A stretch of 64,000 nt of DNA from Propioniferax innocua (GTDB lineage Bacteria > Actinomycetota > Actinomycetes > Propionibacteriales > Propionibacteriaceae): positions 682,001 through 746,000 of the forward strand of contig NZ_VFOR01000002.1 in NCBI RefSeq assembly GCF_006716235.1. The letters are read 5' to 3'. Made by a program: the position numbers and the translations under genes. The stretch's first letter is position 1, and every line of letters begins with the position of its first letter. Shown here piece by piece: positions 10,360 through 18,657 of this stretch. The notes under the pieces are model-generated. The model saw nothing but the letters and a program-made list of their open reading frames with translations. It made no database searches and had not been told where the DNA came from.

Positions 10360-13300
10360 ATGAACATGAACCTCTCCGACGCCATCGATCTCCGCCTCGG
10401 TCTACTGGGCCTGCCCGGCGTTCAAGCCAAGGCCTCCTCCGAGGATTCCGAGCTCATCCGACCCCTGCTTGCACGCCAACGGGAACTCTCCCGGAGGCTC
10501 AAGGACCGGCACTGCGCCACCGATACGCGAATCCAGACCTTCCTGGACTCCTACCTCCGTGACGAGGAGGCATCCCCGTCGCTGCCCCGCAAGACATTCA
10601 TCCTCGACATGCCGGGGCTGGCCCGTGCACTGAGTCTCCCGTGCGACGGCGACGAGTTCCACTCGGCCCGTATCGCCTCCTACCGTCTGGCGAACGGCGT
10701 GCTGCACAACCCGGTCAACGACCGACGCACCACCGCAGGTGTGTTCCACATCGCCGAAGGTGGACTGCCGATCCAGGACGACAAGATCGCGATCCCCCGT
10801 TCGGCGTTCGCGCGACTCCTGGAGCTCGCGTTCCAGCCACCCGAGGACGACCTGGTGCTGCCATGGACGGCCAATCAGGCCGAGCCGACGCAGTGCTTCA
10901 CCTCATTGCTGCTGCGCCCGTTGGTGGTTCCCGCCGTGCCGGGATTCACCCGCGAACGCACGATGGAAGTTCGGTTCTTCGCCCCCGGCGCCCTGGTGGC
11001 GAACCTCGACTTCGTCGAAGGGATCTTCGGCAACGGCGGCGACCCCCACCTGCCGGAGAATGACGCCTCCCTCGACCCGGAGGGCTGGACCGGAACCACC
11101 GGCGCAGTGATTCTCGCCCCGCATCTGACGACGGTCACCAAGAAGTCACTGGGCCTGCCCCACGTGAACGACGCCACCGAACGCCAGCGTCGCGATGGCA
11201 TGTGCTGGGAACACGAGGACGACCTCTACAACGACGGCAAGGCCTTCAAGATCTGTGCCCGGGACGAGAACGGCGTCATCGTCACGGTGATCGCCGACAA
11301 CTACTTCGGGTACTGCAAGAAGGAGGTCAAGACGCAGATCTCCTACTCGGCCAACCTCTTCGGGCTCGCCGAGGAGGAGCACGCCGGTGGTGCTTTGTCC
11401 TTCCCCGCCTACAACCTCGGCCAGGACTGGTTCGACAAATACACGCCACAGGACCGCAGCGTCGAGCAGATCGTGGCGCGCAATCCCGAGCTGTTCGCGA
11501 TGGAGCCCGAGGGGCACGCAAAACATGTCGGACGTGACGATCTGGTGATCGTCCCCGGCCAGGCCACCTACTCCATGCGTACCCAGACCGTGCGATGGAC
11601 CGACGCCCACGGCCAGGAGCAGACGATCCCGCTGCGTACGGGCGTCACGCACATGACCCCCGACGGTTATCGGATCCATGCCAAACCCCGCGACGCCGAC
11701 CCCACACAGTGGCACCTGGTGGGCATATCACCCATCTCGACGCAGGCGCACAAACCGGCGACGGTCTCCGGCGGCGGCAAGAGCGAGATCAGCAAGCGTC
11801 TGCTGGATGCCTTCGTGTTCGGCAACGCCTACACACCGGACTTCGAGAAGGACATGGCGCAGGTTGCGCAGATCCTCGAGCACGACTTCTCGACACGGTT
11901 CGCCGACCCTTCGCACACCGATGACCGGACGCTGCTCTCACCGGACCGTTCGCTCGGTTCGGTGATCAAGCTGCTCACCCCGCGGGAGGAGTACTCCGCG
12001 GAATACAACGAGTGGCTGGCCACCATCCCTCCCCACATCAGCGAGCTGGTGTTCACCGTCAAGCGCTACTACCAGCCCGAATGGGGCGATGACTGGCAGA
12101 GCCACTTCACCGTGGGCGTCATCAACGGGCGTCAGGGCAATTCGCTGCGTCTCGACGGCGACAAGATCATGGTGAACATGCTGCGCGTCGGTTTCGACGC
12201 CGACGGCGGCTGGCGTCTGTTCAGCCTGCGTCCGGACTTCTCCCCCGCCGCGAAGGTGCAGACCGAGGACGACATCACCGCTTCGGTCGTTGCGCCACCA
12301 CTCGGCGAGGTGGACGACCCGGTCTCGGACAAGTACGTCGAGAACTGCGAGCAACTGTTGTTCCAGCGTCCCGACGACGCGATCCACCGCGGCTATGACC
12401 GCCAGACCGAACACGACATGGCGCAGGACGGCACGTTCATCTCGAACTTCCAACCGTTGACGCGCGCCGAGGCCCGCGAGATCGTCGCCGACGCCCCGGG
12501 GCTCAGCCAGTTCACCCCGCCCATGCGGGACCGGATCGTGGAGTTCGCCAACGGCAGCGACCATGACCAGCCGACGTACCTCGCGGTCTCGTCCGAGCCT
12601 CGGATCATCGACGGCAAGCGCACCCGTAACCCGCGCTACCTACAGCCTCGCCCCGATCTGACCGATCCGCAGGGCACCGATCTGGCATATCTGGCGATGC
12701 ATCTGCAGCGTGAGCTGCCGGTGGGTGAACCACTGCGTCAGCAGGTGGATGTGGTGGCGGCCGGCCGTCGCAACAACCCCGCGGAAGAAGGGGTGCCGCC
12801 GCTGTGCGCGTACAACCCGCTGCATTACATGGAGCTGCCGGAGTTGTTCATGGAGTACATCAGTTCCATGACCGGCAAGTCACCGTCCACCACCGGCGCG
12901 GGCAGCGAAGGGGCTCTCACCAAGAAGCCGTTCAACGCCCTGCCGACGGTCATCGACCTCAACGCGGCATTGCTCAGCTACGCCCTCACCGACACCGACG
13001 GGTGGCTCTCCTCCGCCGGCGTGATCGGCCCGCACGTACGCGTCGACCATGACATCTCGCTGTTGGTGCCCGAACTGTTCAGTCGCATGAAGCCGACCGA
13101 GCGGGACGCGCAGGCGTTGATCGAACACGGTTTCCTCGACAAGCTCGAGGACTTCGAGCACGACGGCCGCACGATCGAGGCCAGCCGTCTCGGCTACCGC
13201 ATGAACGAACGGTTCGCGTCCACATTCTTCGGACGTATCTTCCTGCGTCCCGACAAGGTGTTCACCAGCGAGATGCTCAAGCCTGAGCTGCAGGATCCAG

Positions 13301-13749
13301 ATGTGTTCGCCGAGAGTGTGGACGTCATCGTCGCCACACATCAGCATGTCGCGGAGTCGTACTTCACCGACGGCACGATCGCGCTGGCCGCGCCGCCGCT
13401 GCGGGCCCTGTTGGAGATCATGGCCCGTGGCACATCCCAGGAAGGGTGGACGCTGCACTCACCGGAGTTCCGGGCATCATTCGAGCGTCGGGCGATCCTG
13501 GGGTCCGACTGGTACGCGCAGCGGCTGACCTCCCGCCAGACCGCCGATGTGCAGCATCTGCGCCGAGGAATCGACGATCTGGAACCGTTCGTGCGAAGCG
13601 AGGCCAACGTCAACCCGGTGGAGCGGTTGGGCCTGGCAGAGCGTCTCGACGCCCTTCAGTCTGCACTCGCCGACGTGCAGTCGCCCGCCTATCTCAAGGC
13701 CCTGAACGGCACTCTCGGGCGTCAGGTGCATTTCCGCTGGAGCGAGTGA
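10360..13749 (+). CDS. PPi-type phosphoenolpyruvate carboxykinase (predicted)
   Basis: Very large cytosolic protein of 1129 residues, read as pyrophosphate-dependent PEP carboxykinase (EC 4.1.1.38: PEP + CO2 + Pi and oxaloacetate + PPi). The size matches the PPi-PEPCK family described from Propionibacterium and Entamoeba and is about twice that of ATP or GTP PEPCK. Visible marks are LRLGLLGLP at the start, a long conserved block around CWEHEDDLYNDGKAFKICARD, ADNYFGYCKKEVKTQISYSA, a kinase-1-like SGGGKSE at 470-476, and YNPLHYMELPELFMEYISS near 815-840. No membrane segment is seen. Start is ATG 10360 (ATG 10366 is possible); the frame is open to 10195 through the phosphatase gene. Identification rests on remembered family resemblance, not a search. 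Confidence 0.72.
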   Translation: MNMNLSDAIDLRLGLLGLPGVQAKASSEDSELIRPLLARQRELSRRLKDRHCATDTRIQTFLDSYLRDEEASPSLPRKTFILDMPGLARALSLPCDGDEFHSARIASYRLANGVLHNPVNDRRTTAGVFHIAEGGLPIQDDKIAIPRSAFARLLELAFQPPEDDLVLPWTANQAEPTQCFTSLLLRPLVVPAVPGFTRERTMEVRFFAPGALVANLDFVEGIFGNGGDPHLPENDASLDPEGWTGTTGAVILAPHLTTVTKKSLGLPHVNDATERQRRDGMCWEHEDDLYNDGKAFKICARDENGVIVTVIADNYFGYCKKEVKTQISYSANLFGLAEEEHAGGALSFPAYNLGQDWFDKYTPQDRSVEQIVARNPELFAMEPEGHAKHVGRDDLVIVPGQATYSMRTQTVRWTDAHGQEQTIPLRTGVTHMTPDGYRIHAKPRDADPTQWHLVGISPISTQAHKPATVSGGGKSEISKRLLDAFVFGNAYTPDFEKDMAQVAQILEHDFSTRFADPSHTDDRTLLSPDRSLGSVIKLLTPREEYSAEYNEWLATIPPHISELVFTVKRYYQPEWGDDWQSHFTVGVINGRQGNSLRLDGDKIMVNMLRVGFDADGGWRLFSLRPDFSPAAKVQTEDDITASVVAPPLGEVDDPVSDKYVENCEQLLFQRPDDAIHRGYDRQTEHDMAQDGTFISNFQPLTRAEAREIVADAPGLSQFTPPMRDRIVEFANGSDHDQPTYLAVSSEPRIIDGKRTRNPRYLQPRPDLTDPQGTDLAYLAMHLQRELPVGEPLRQQVDVVAAGRRNNPAEEGVPPLCAYNPLHYMELPELFMEYISSMTGKSPSTTGAGSEGALTKKPFNALPTVIDLNAALLSYALTDTDGWLSSAGVIGPHVRVDHDISLLVPELFSRMKPTERDAQALIEHGFLDKLEDFEHDGRTIEASRLGYRMNERFASTFFGRIFLRPDKVFTSEMLKPELQDPDVFAESVDVIVATHQHVAESYFTDGTIALAAPPLRALLEIMARGTSQEGWTLHSPEFRASFERRAILGSDWYAQRLTSRQTADVQHLRRGIDDLEPFVRSEANVNPVERLGLAERLDALQSALADVQSPAYLKALNGTLGRQVHFRWSE

Positions 13750-13766
13750 CGTCCCGCGCCGACTCG

Positions 13767-13786
13767 GGCAGCCACCTGCGGCTGCC
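13767..13786 (+). terminator. hairpin after the PEP carboxykinase gene
   Basis: GGCAGCC-ACCTGC-GGCTGCC gives a 7-bp GC-rich stem with a 6-base loop starting 18 bp after the stop codon. There is no T-run, which is common for terminator hairpins in high-GC actinobacteria. Confidence 0.5.
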
Positions 13787-13816
13787 AGGGTCTGCGTGAG
13801 GCGGCTTCGGCCGGAT

Positions 13817-13847
13817 TTGGCCCTTCCACACGGTGCGTGGCTATACT
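13817..13847 (+). promoter_or_regulatory. candidate sigma-70-type promoter of tRNA-Thr
   Basis: TTGGCC at 13817-13822 and TATACT at 13842-13847, 19 bp apart, end 46 bp before the tRNA. The -10 hexamer is good; the -35 is only partial. Confidence 0.4.
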
Positions 13848-13893
13848 CGACCGGTGCGCTTGGCGTGATTCTCGAACGTCTCGCGGCGCGCAG

Positions 13894-13969
13894 GCCACCC
13901 TAGCTCAGTTGGTAGAGCAACGCTCTCGTAAAGCGTAGGTCACGGGTTCGAGTCCCGTGGGTGGCTCCA
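13894..13969 (+). tRNA. tRNA-Thr (anticodon CGT)
   Basis: Complete 76-nt tRNA with encoded CCA. The acceptor stem GCCACCC pairs with GGGTGGC; the D arm GCTCAGTTGGTAGAGC, anticodon arm ACGCT-CTCGTAA-AGCGT and T arm ACGGG-TTCGAGT-CCCGT all close properly. The anticodon CGT reads ACG threonine codons. Confidence 0.97.
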
Positions 13970-14022
13970 CGTTTCAGCCCTCAGCCACGGGGCGTGCGCC
14001 CTTCATGTGGGCCTCTGCGATT

Positions 14023-14364
14023 TCATTCCCCACTTCGAGGCCGCTGCCCGAGCCTGTCGCGAAGCGCGTCCTCCCGAATGGGAAAAGAAACATCCAATGT
14101 CGCAAGGACCTCCTCCGCTTTCACCGAGGGAACCCCCAACAACCGTTCGATGAATTCAAGGGCCTCGTCCTTGCTGAGGTCTTCACCACTCACGTTTGGT
14201 CGGCCCTGTCCTCCCGGTGTTTTCCACGGGTCAGGCATCGGCGCCGGTGCGGCCTGCTCCTGACGCTGTTCCGTGAAGTGCTCCAGGGACCGCCCCGCGT
14301 CAACCGAAGCCGACCGGGCCGCCCGCTGAGGACGACCCGGCCGCTCACCATCGTGCTGGCTCAT
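14023..14364 (-). CDS. small hydrophilic protein coupled to the V8-like protease
   Basis: Protein of 113 residues that I do not recognise. Residues 1-60 are rich in Gln, Arg, Pro and Gly and look disordered; residues 60-105 (SKDEALEFIERLLGVPSVKAEEVLATLDV) look like two helices. There is no signal peptide. Its ATG overlaps the protease stop as ATGA, so it is probably made together with the protease. A cytoplasmic accessory or regulator is possible but not shown. It lies convergent to tRNA-Thr. Confidence 0.6.
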   Translation of the reverse strand: MSQHDGERPGRPQRAARSASVDAGRSLEHFTEQRQEQAAPAPMPDPWKTPGGQGRPNVSGEDLSKDEALEFIERLLGVPSVKAEEVLATLDVSFPIREDALRDRLGQRPRSGE

Positions 14365-15287
14365 TCAACCCCGTAGGTGCTCGCTTCGTTGTACACATCA
14401 TGGGCGACCTCACCCCAGTAAGGGCCGTACATGATCTCCTTGCCGGTGTAGCCGTAGCTGTTCACCGAGTTCTGCACATCTCCGCCATCGATGAACCACG
14501 GACCACCCGACGATCCACCGGTCATGTCACAGGGAATCCCCTGTGTGGTGCCCGGACGCACCGGGTCATCGGACGCCGTGCCCTCGCAGGACTGCAGGGT
14601 CTGTCCGTCGAAGGGCGCAGCTGCAGGGTACCCGTAGGACTTGTAGGAGTGTCCACGAGGAGCGTTGAACTCCCAGCCGGTCGCGCCGGCCACATCGGCC
14701 AAGGTCTGGCCCTCGTCATTGGTGGCCATGACGGCGAAGCCCACGTCGTACGTGATGTCGCCCTCATCGGCCCAGTCCGCGCTGGTGAACAGCTTCTCCG
14801 CGGACCACTTGCCCATCGGCGCATCGCCGTTGTCGTACGCCGGGACGAAGATCCAGTTCTCGGCGAATTCGCCGGGGCCCTCGTTCAAGCAGTGCCCCGC
14901 GGTGGAGACCACCGAATGGTTCTCGGAAGAGATCGAGTTACCGGAGCAGACGAAGTCGCTTCCGCCGATGGTGAAGAACACCTTCCCGATCGTGGGCTGC
15001 GGTGTCTCGGGCGTGGCACGCGGCCCCACCTTCGGGGTCTGCGCGGGGCCGCTGGTGGGCTCACCGATCTCCACGCCCGAGCTGCCGGTCTTTCCTTCGA
15101 CCAATTCCAGGGGCGACTTGGCATTCTCCATGCGCTCAGCCGTCCAGTACTCTTCGACATCAACAGTTTCAACGGCTTCAGCAGAAACAACATTGGGCTC
15201 TTCCGCAAATGCAGCAGGAGCACCGAACGCCCCAAATCCGCACACGGCCAAGGCAATAGCCGACAGCCCGAACAGCTTTCTTTCCAC
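14361..15287 (-). CDS. secreted V8-like (S1 family) serine protease
   Basis: Predicted exported trypsin-fold protease of 308 residues. A signal peptide (residues 1-28, ending AAFA before EEP) is followed by an acidic propeptide-like segment of about 70 residues and the protease domain. The catalytic triad is visible: His in VVSTAGHCL, Asp in DITYDVGFAVM and Ser in MTGGSSGGPW. The GGSSGGP context and overall pattern resemble staphylococcal V8-type glutamyl endopeptidases. It sits downstream of a NarL-type response regulator on the same strand, separated by 262 bp; regulation by that system is only a guess. Confidence 0.88.
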   Translation of the reverse strand: MERKLFGLSAIALAVCGFGAFGAPAAFAEEPNVVSAEAVETVDVEEYWTAERMENAKSPLELVEGKTGSSGVEIGEPTSGPAQTPKVGPRATPETPQPTIGKVFFTIGGSDFVCSGNSISSENHSVVSTAGHCLNEGPGEFAENWIFVPAYDNGDAPMGKWSAEKLFTSADWADEGDITYDVGFAVMATNDEGQTLADVAGATGWEFNAPRGHSYKSYGYPAAAPFDGQTLQSCEGTASDDPVRPGTTQGIPCDMTGGSSGGPWFIDGGDVQNSVNSYGYTGKEIMYGPYWGEVAHDVYNEASTYGVE

Positions 15288-15549
15288 AGGGACTCCTAAG
15301 TTCTATTTCTGAGGGTGTTATCCAGAAGGCGCACCTTCCGCATTGATCAGAACATCACGGGAACACCCCGTCAATGCTCGACGGAAAAGCGTTAACGAAG
15401 GTGAGCGCGAGGCAGAAAGAGTCTGAACGAACGTCCACTTGCCCCGGCTGCCTGTACGTGAAAACCTCCTGGCGGCCCCGTCTGCCGGGCCAGCCGCCGG
15501 CCACCATCGCCCCCTGTGCCCCTGCCTGCGCCATGCATCGAGAGCGGCA

Positions 15550-16227
15550 TCACCGTGGCCGGGGAAGGCGATAGGGGTCCACGAGCCTCAGCCGGATCGC
15601 GCGCATCAGGATTCCGGTACGAGACCCCTCTCCCAGCTTTGCCCCCAACGCGTGCAGGTACTGCTTGACCGAACCTTCCGCCAGATACATCTGGCGGGCG
15701 ATCTCCTGATTCGTCATGCCGTGGGCCAGCCACCCCAGGAGTTCTCGCTCACGACAGGTCACCCCGAGGCTCCTCCCGTCCTCGACATCCGGTGGTTCGT
15801 CTTCGAGCAAACGTGTGACCAGGCACTGACGCACACTCGCCGAAAGGGGCATCTCACCCCGCAGTGCCTGCCGAAGGCCCTGCAGGACCGCTTCCCCATC
15901 CGCCCCCTTCTCCAAGTACCCCGCTGCACCGACGCGAAGGGCGGCAACGATCAGGTCATCACTGACGAAGGACGTCATCACGATCACACACGCTTCCGGA
16001 TGATCATCCTTGATCCGCCGTGTCGCCTCGACGCCGCTGATGCCGGGCATCTGAAGATCCATCAGCACCAGGTCGGGCTCATGGGCGGCATAGGCCGCCA
16101 CCCCTTCCTCACCATTGCAGGCCGAGGCCACGATCTCCCACTCGGGCTGGCCAGCGAAGAAGTTCTCGAAGAACGCTCGTACGACAACGTCATCGTCGAC
16201 GAGCAACACCCGATGTGCATCCACCAT
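15550..16227 (-). CDS. NarL/LuxR-family response regulator
   Basis: Two-component response regulator of 225 residues. The receiver domain (about 1-120) holds the acidic pair in VLLVDDDVV, the phospho-acceptor Asp in LVLMDLQMPG, and the conserved Lys in GYLEKGAD. The C-terminal LuxR-type helix-turn-helix reads LLGWLAHGMTNQEIARQMYLAEGSVKQYLHAL. The partner kinase is encoded at 16581-18422 on the same strand, separated by 353 bp that holds a divergent small peptide gene. ATG 16227 is preferred over the ORF start at 16287. Confidence 0.93.
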   Translation of the reverse strand: MVDAHRVLLVDDDVVVRAFFENFFAGQPEWEIVASACNGEEGVAAYAAHEPDLVLMDLQMPGISGVEATRRIKDDHPEACVIVMTSFVSDDLIVAALRVGAAGYLEKGADGEAVLQGLRQALRGEMPLSASVRQCLVTRLLEDEPPDVEDGRSLGVTCRERELLGWLAHGMTNQEIARQMYLAEGSVKQYLHALGAKLGEGSRTGILMRAIRLRLVDPYRLPRPR

Positions 16228-16370
16228 GCGCCCAGAGGTTAGCGGTTCGGCCACGAGCACAGCCAAGGGCCTCCACCTCGCGCACAAAAGATACCTTTCG
16301 TTAGTAGAGCCACAGAATTCTTTGGGGCACCCTAGAAGTCGCGGAATTCAACGCGACGAAGAAGAAATCC

Positions 16371-16376
16371 AGGAGG
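16371..16376 (+). promoter_or_regulatory. strong ribosome binding site of the peptide gene
   Basis: AGGAGG ending 5 bp before ATG 16382. This near-ideal site is the main reason to believe the short reading frame is or was translated. Confidence 0.7.
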
Positions 16377-16381
16377 CCTCC

Positions 16382-16527
16382 ATGAAAAAGATCGCAGCAC
16401 TTTCCCTGATGGCGGTATTGACTTTGGGAGCCGCCCCACGGCCGCAGCCAGTGAGGCGGCCGGACACGACGAACCGGTCCGCGCGACATGGCTGTGCTAC
16501 TTGGTCGATTGGGCCTGCCACGTCTGA
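16382..16527 (+). pseudogene. small secreted peptide gene with an apparent frameshift
   Basis: Starts MKKIAALSLMAVLTLGA, a short signal-peptide-like sequence, behind an ideal AGGAGG. After codon 17 the frame becomes arginine/proline-rich and runs on antisense to the kinase to 16861, unlike a real protein. In the neighbouring frame the sequence continues as PTAAASEAAGHDEPVRATW then LCYLVDWACHV and a TGA at 16525, giving a plausible 48-residue secreted peptide with two cysteines six residues apart. One base appears lost in or near the GC-rich stretch at 16428-16440. It could be a pseudogene, a sequencing error or, less likely, a programmed shift. It is divergent from the response regulator and inside the two-component locus, so a signal or bacteriocin-like peptide is possible. 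Confidence 0.4.
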
Positions 16528-16560
16528 CCCCGACGCCGGAACGACCAGTGGTCCACGGCC

Positions 16561-16607
16561 GCGGCTTCAGCCAGGGCGACTCATACTCGCCCATCGGCTG
16601 AAGCCGC
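16561..16607. terminator. long hairpin at the end of the sensor kinase gene
   Basis: GCGGCTTCAGCC (16561-16572) pairs perfectly with GGCTGAAGCCGC (16596-16607), with an inner GGGCGA/TCGCCC stem and a 7-base loop. The kinase stop (16581-16583) lies within it. It could terminate both the kinase transcript and the convergent peptide transcript. Confidence 0.6.
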
Positions 16608-18422
16608 TTCGCCGCGATGTGAATCGGAGCAACGAGAAGCCTCGCCTGAAGATCGATTTTCGGCAGGGCAGGCCTTCGCCGGGATGTCGGCGTGGACGAC
16701 CCACCGCCCTTCCTGGGCCCCTGCCGAGAACGTCCCGCCCAGAGCACCGACCCTTTCGTGAAGGCCACGAAGACCCACCCCACACACGGTGGATCGGTCG
16801 ATGGCACCGCCCGGAGGGGCACTCGGCGAGCCCGCCAGTGTGTTCGCCACATGAACCGTGACGGATTCTTCCTCGACCGTCACACGGACGCTGGATGAGC
16901 ACCCTTCTGGTGCATGTCGAAGAATGTTCGTCACGCTCTCCTGGACCACCCGCACCACCGTGCGCTGGGCCAACACCGACAAACAGTCAAGGGAATCCGA
17001 GATATCCGCCGTCACCGTGCCGGATCGAGCCGCCAACTCATCGCACATCGCCTGCAACACCGCACGTGGGCGCACCAGCGGGCCAGCGACCTCAGCCGGA
17101 AGCGTCTCCCCGGAGCGCATCACAGTCAGCAACGCTTCGAGTTCTGCCTGAGCCGCCATGGTCAACACGGAGATCTCTTCGAGCAGCAGCCGCTGCCCCT
17201 TCTCGTCCGAAGTGTGCGCAGACATCATCCGCAGCCCGATCAGGGACACCTGATGGCCGACGACGTCATGGAGCTCCCGCGCGATCGCTGCCCTGTCTCC
17301 TTGCGCTCCGGTCCCCACGAACTGTCGTGCATCATGCAAGGCCGTCCGCGCCGAGCTTCGATCCTGCCGCAGGGCACGCAGCACCATCGCCGCCATCGCA
17401 CTGAGCGCGGTCGCGTAGCTCAGCGTCACCCAGAACGTGAGCCGGTCCCCGTCAGGGACGATGCTCCACGCCAGTACGGCCAGAAGGGCGGAAAAGCCCC
17501 CGACGGCAAGCATCCCGCCCAGCCCTTTCGCCACGCCCAGTGCGCACACTGCCACCACGAAACAGAGCAGATAGGCCAGCGGCTCACGTCGAGACAGGAC
17601 AGCGACGCCGAGAAGTCTCGCGGGGATCGCCAGTGCGCCGAATGCTGCCCAGCGCCACAGCCCCTGCAGTCGGAAGCCCACCAGACGTCCGAAGCATGAC
17701 TCCGGATCGTTTCGTGCCGCATGGTCCCTCATGCGCAAGAAATAGACCAGGTCCCGCAGTTCTGATCGCAGGTGCTGGTTCAACCGCTGAATCCTCAGCC
17801 GCGCCCCGAAAACATCTTCTTCGGCGATTCCACGAAGCGCCTCGTCTCTGATCTCACCGAGACGGTTGACCACGAAGCTTTCAAGCTCGAGGGCCAGCTG
17901 ATTGAGCTCGGACTCCCTGATTTCGCGGGCCTTTCGACGCTCCCTCAGAGCTTTCTCGCGCAGGGATTCCGTCTTGTTGACGACAATACGGATGGCCATG
18001 GCCAGGAAAGCCACCAGAATCACCGCAGTCGACGCCACCGGCCACGCGGGCCCATACAGGCTGTCAAAAACAGCCGTGAATCCCAGCTGGGCCATGAGAA
18101 CCAAATACCTGCGGGAACGGCTGGATTCGGCGAGTATTGAATATGTCACCATCGCAAATGCAACGACATTTCCAGAGCCATCAGGATGGATCAGACTTCC
18201 TGACATCACGATGACCCAGAGAATCAAAGCGAAGTTTCGCCAGCCCCACAATATGGCGACGATGGCGGCGAAGGATGCCAGATGGAGGAACACATGACCA
18301 TCGGTGGTCGTTCCCAGCTCCGGATCCACCTCGAGATGCTGCGCGAGGAAGAAGGAGGCATGGTCCGCCGCCAGCGCCACGACCACCAGCCAGCGCAACC
18401 AATGGAACAGCTTCACTGCCAT
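16581..18422 (-). CDS. NarL-type sensor histidine kinase with two membrane blocks
   Basis: Membrane sensor kinase of about 613 residues. A first block of membrane segments (about residues 5-165) is followed by a cytoplasmic, charged helical stretch (KALRERRKAREIRESELNQL onward), then a second block of membrane segments (about 260-360), then the kinase. The HisKA_3 motif is RELHDVVGHQVSLIGLR and the ATPase domain shows VVQESVTNILRHAP and GVGLRGLHERVGALGG. The start is uncertain: ATG 18422 (MAVKLFHW) is chosen because upstream residues look non-coding; the frame is open to 18524. It pairs with the NarL-type regulator downstream. Confidence 0.88.
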   Translation of the reverse strand: MAVKLFHWLRWLVVVALAADHASFFLAQHLEVDPELGTTTDGHVFLHLASFAAIVAILWGWRNFALILWVIVMSGSLIHPDGSGNVVAFAMVTYSILAESSRSRRYLVLMAQLGFTAVFDSLYGPAWPVASTAVILVAFLAMAIRIVVNKTESLREKALRERRKAREIRESELNQLALELESFVVNRLGEIRDEALRGIAEEDVFGARLRIQRLNQHLRSELRDLVYFLRMRDHAARNDPESCFGRLVGFRLQGLWRWAAFGALAIPARLLGVAVLSRREPLAYLLCFVVAVCALGVAKGLGGMLAVGGFSALLAVLAWSIVPDGDRLTFWVTLSYATALSAMAAMVLRALRQDRSSARTALHDARQFVGTGAQGDRAAIARELHDVVGHQVSLIGLRMMSAHTSDEKGQRLLLEEISVLTMAAQAELEALLTVMRSGETLPAEVAGPLVRPRAVLQAMCDELAARSGTVTADISDSLDCLSVLAQRTVVRVVQESVTNILRHAPEGCSSSVRVTVEEESVTVHVANTLAGSPSAPPGGAIDRSTVCGVGLRGLHERVGALGGTFSAGAQEGRWVVHADIPAKACPAENRSSGEASRCSDSHRGEAASADGRV

Positions 18423-18657
18423 ACCGTTGTTCCCAGCTCCCTCTCGCCGCCATTCACGACGGGCCCCATGTCCCTTGGTGAAGCTTCCCGAGTCGCCTTC
18501 CCCGGAACAGGATAGATCGGCCACCCCGAGGCCGAAACGGCGGTCGACGTCGAACGGATACTTCGCCGGATCGGCGATGTCGAACGCTCACGGGCACCTC
18601 ACAGCGCCGGGGAACGCACCCCATGCGAAGGAAGGCGGAGGCGTCCCGCGACGCGCC

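Larger units (their letters stand above)
16228..16580. other. 353-bp interval between response regulator and kinase genes
   Basis: The left half must hold the response regulator promoter on the minus strand and the promoter of the small peptide gene on the plus strand. The middle holds the peptide gene (16382-16527), and the right end holds a large hairpin that extends into the kinase stop. Confidence 0.7.

Noticed and set aside
15374-15549. Open frame in the gap between response regulator and protease genes
   Set aside because: No ribosome site, no recognisable pattern, and the frame runs into the response regulator gene on the other strand.
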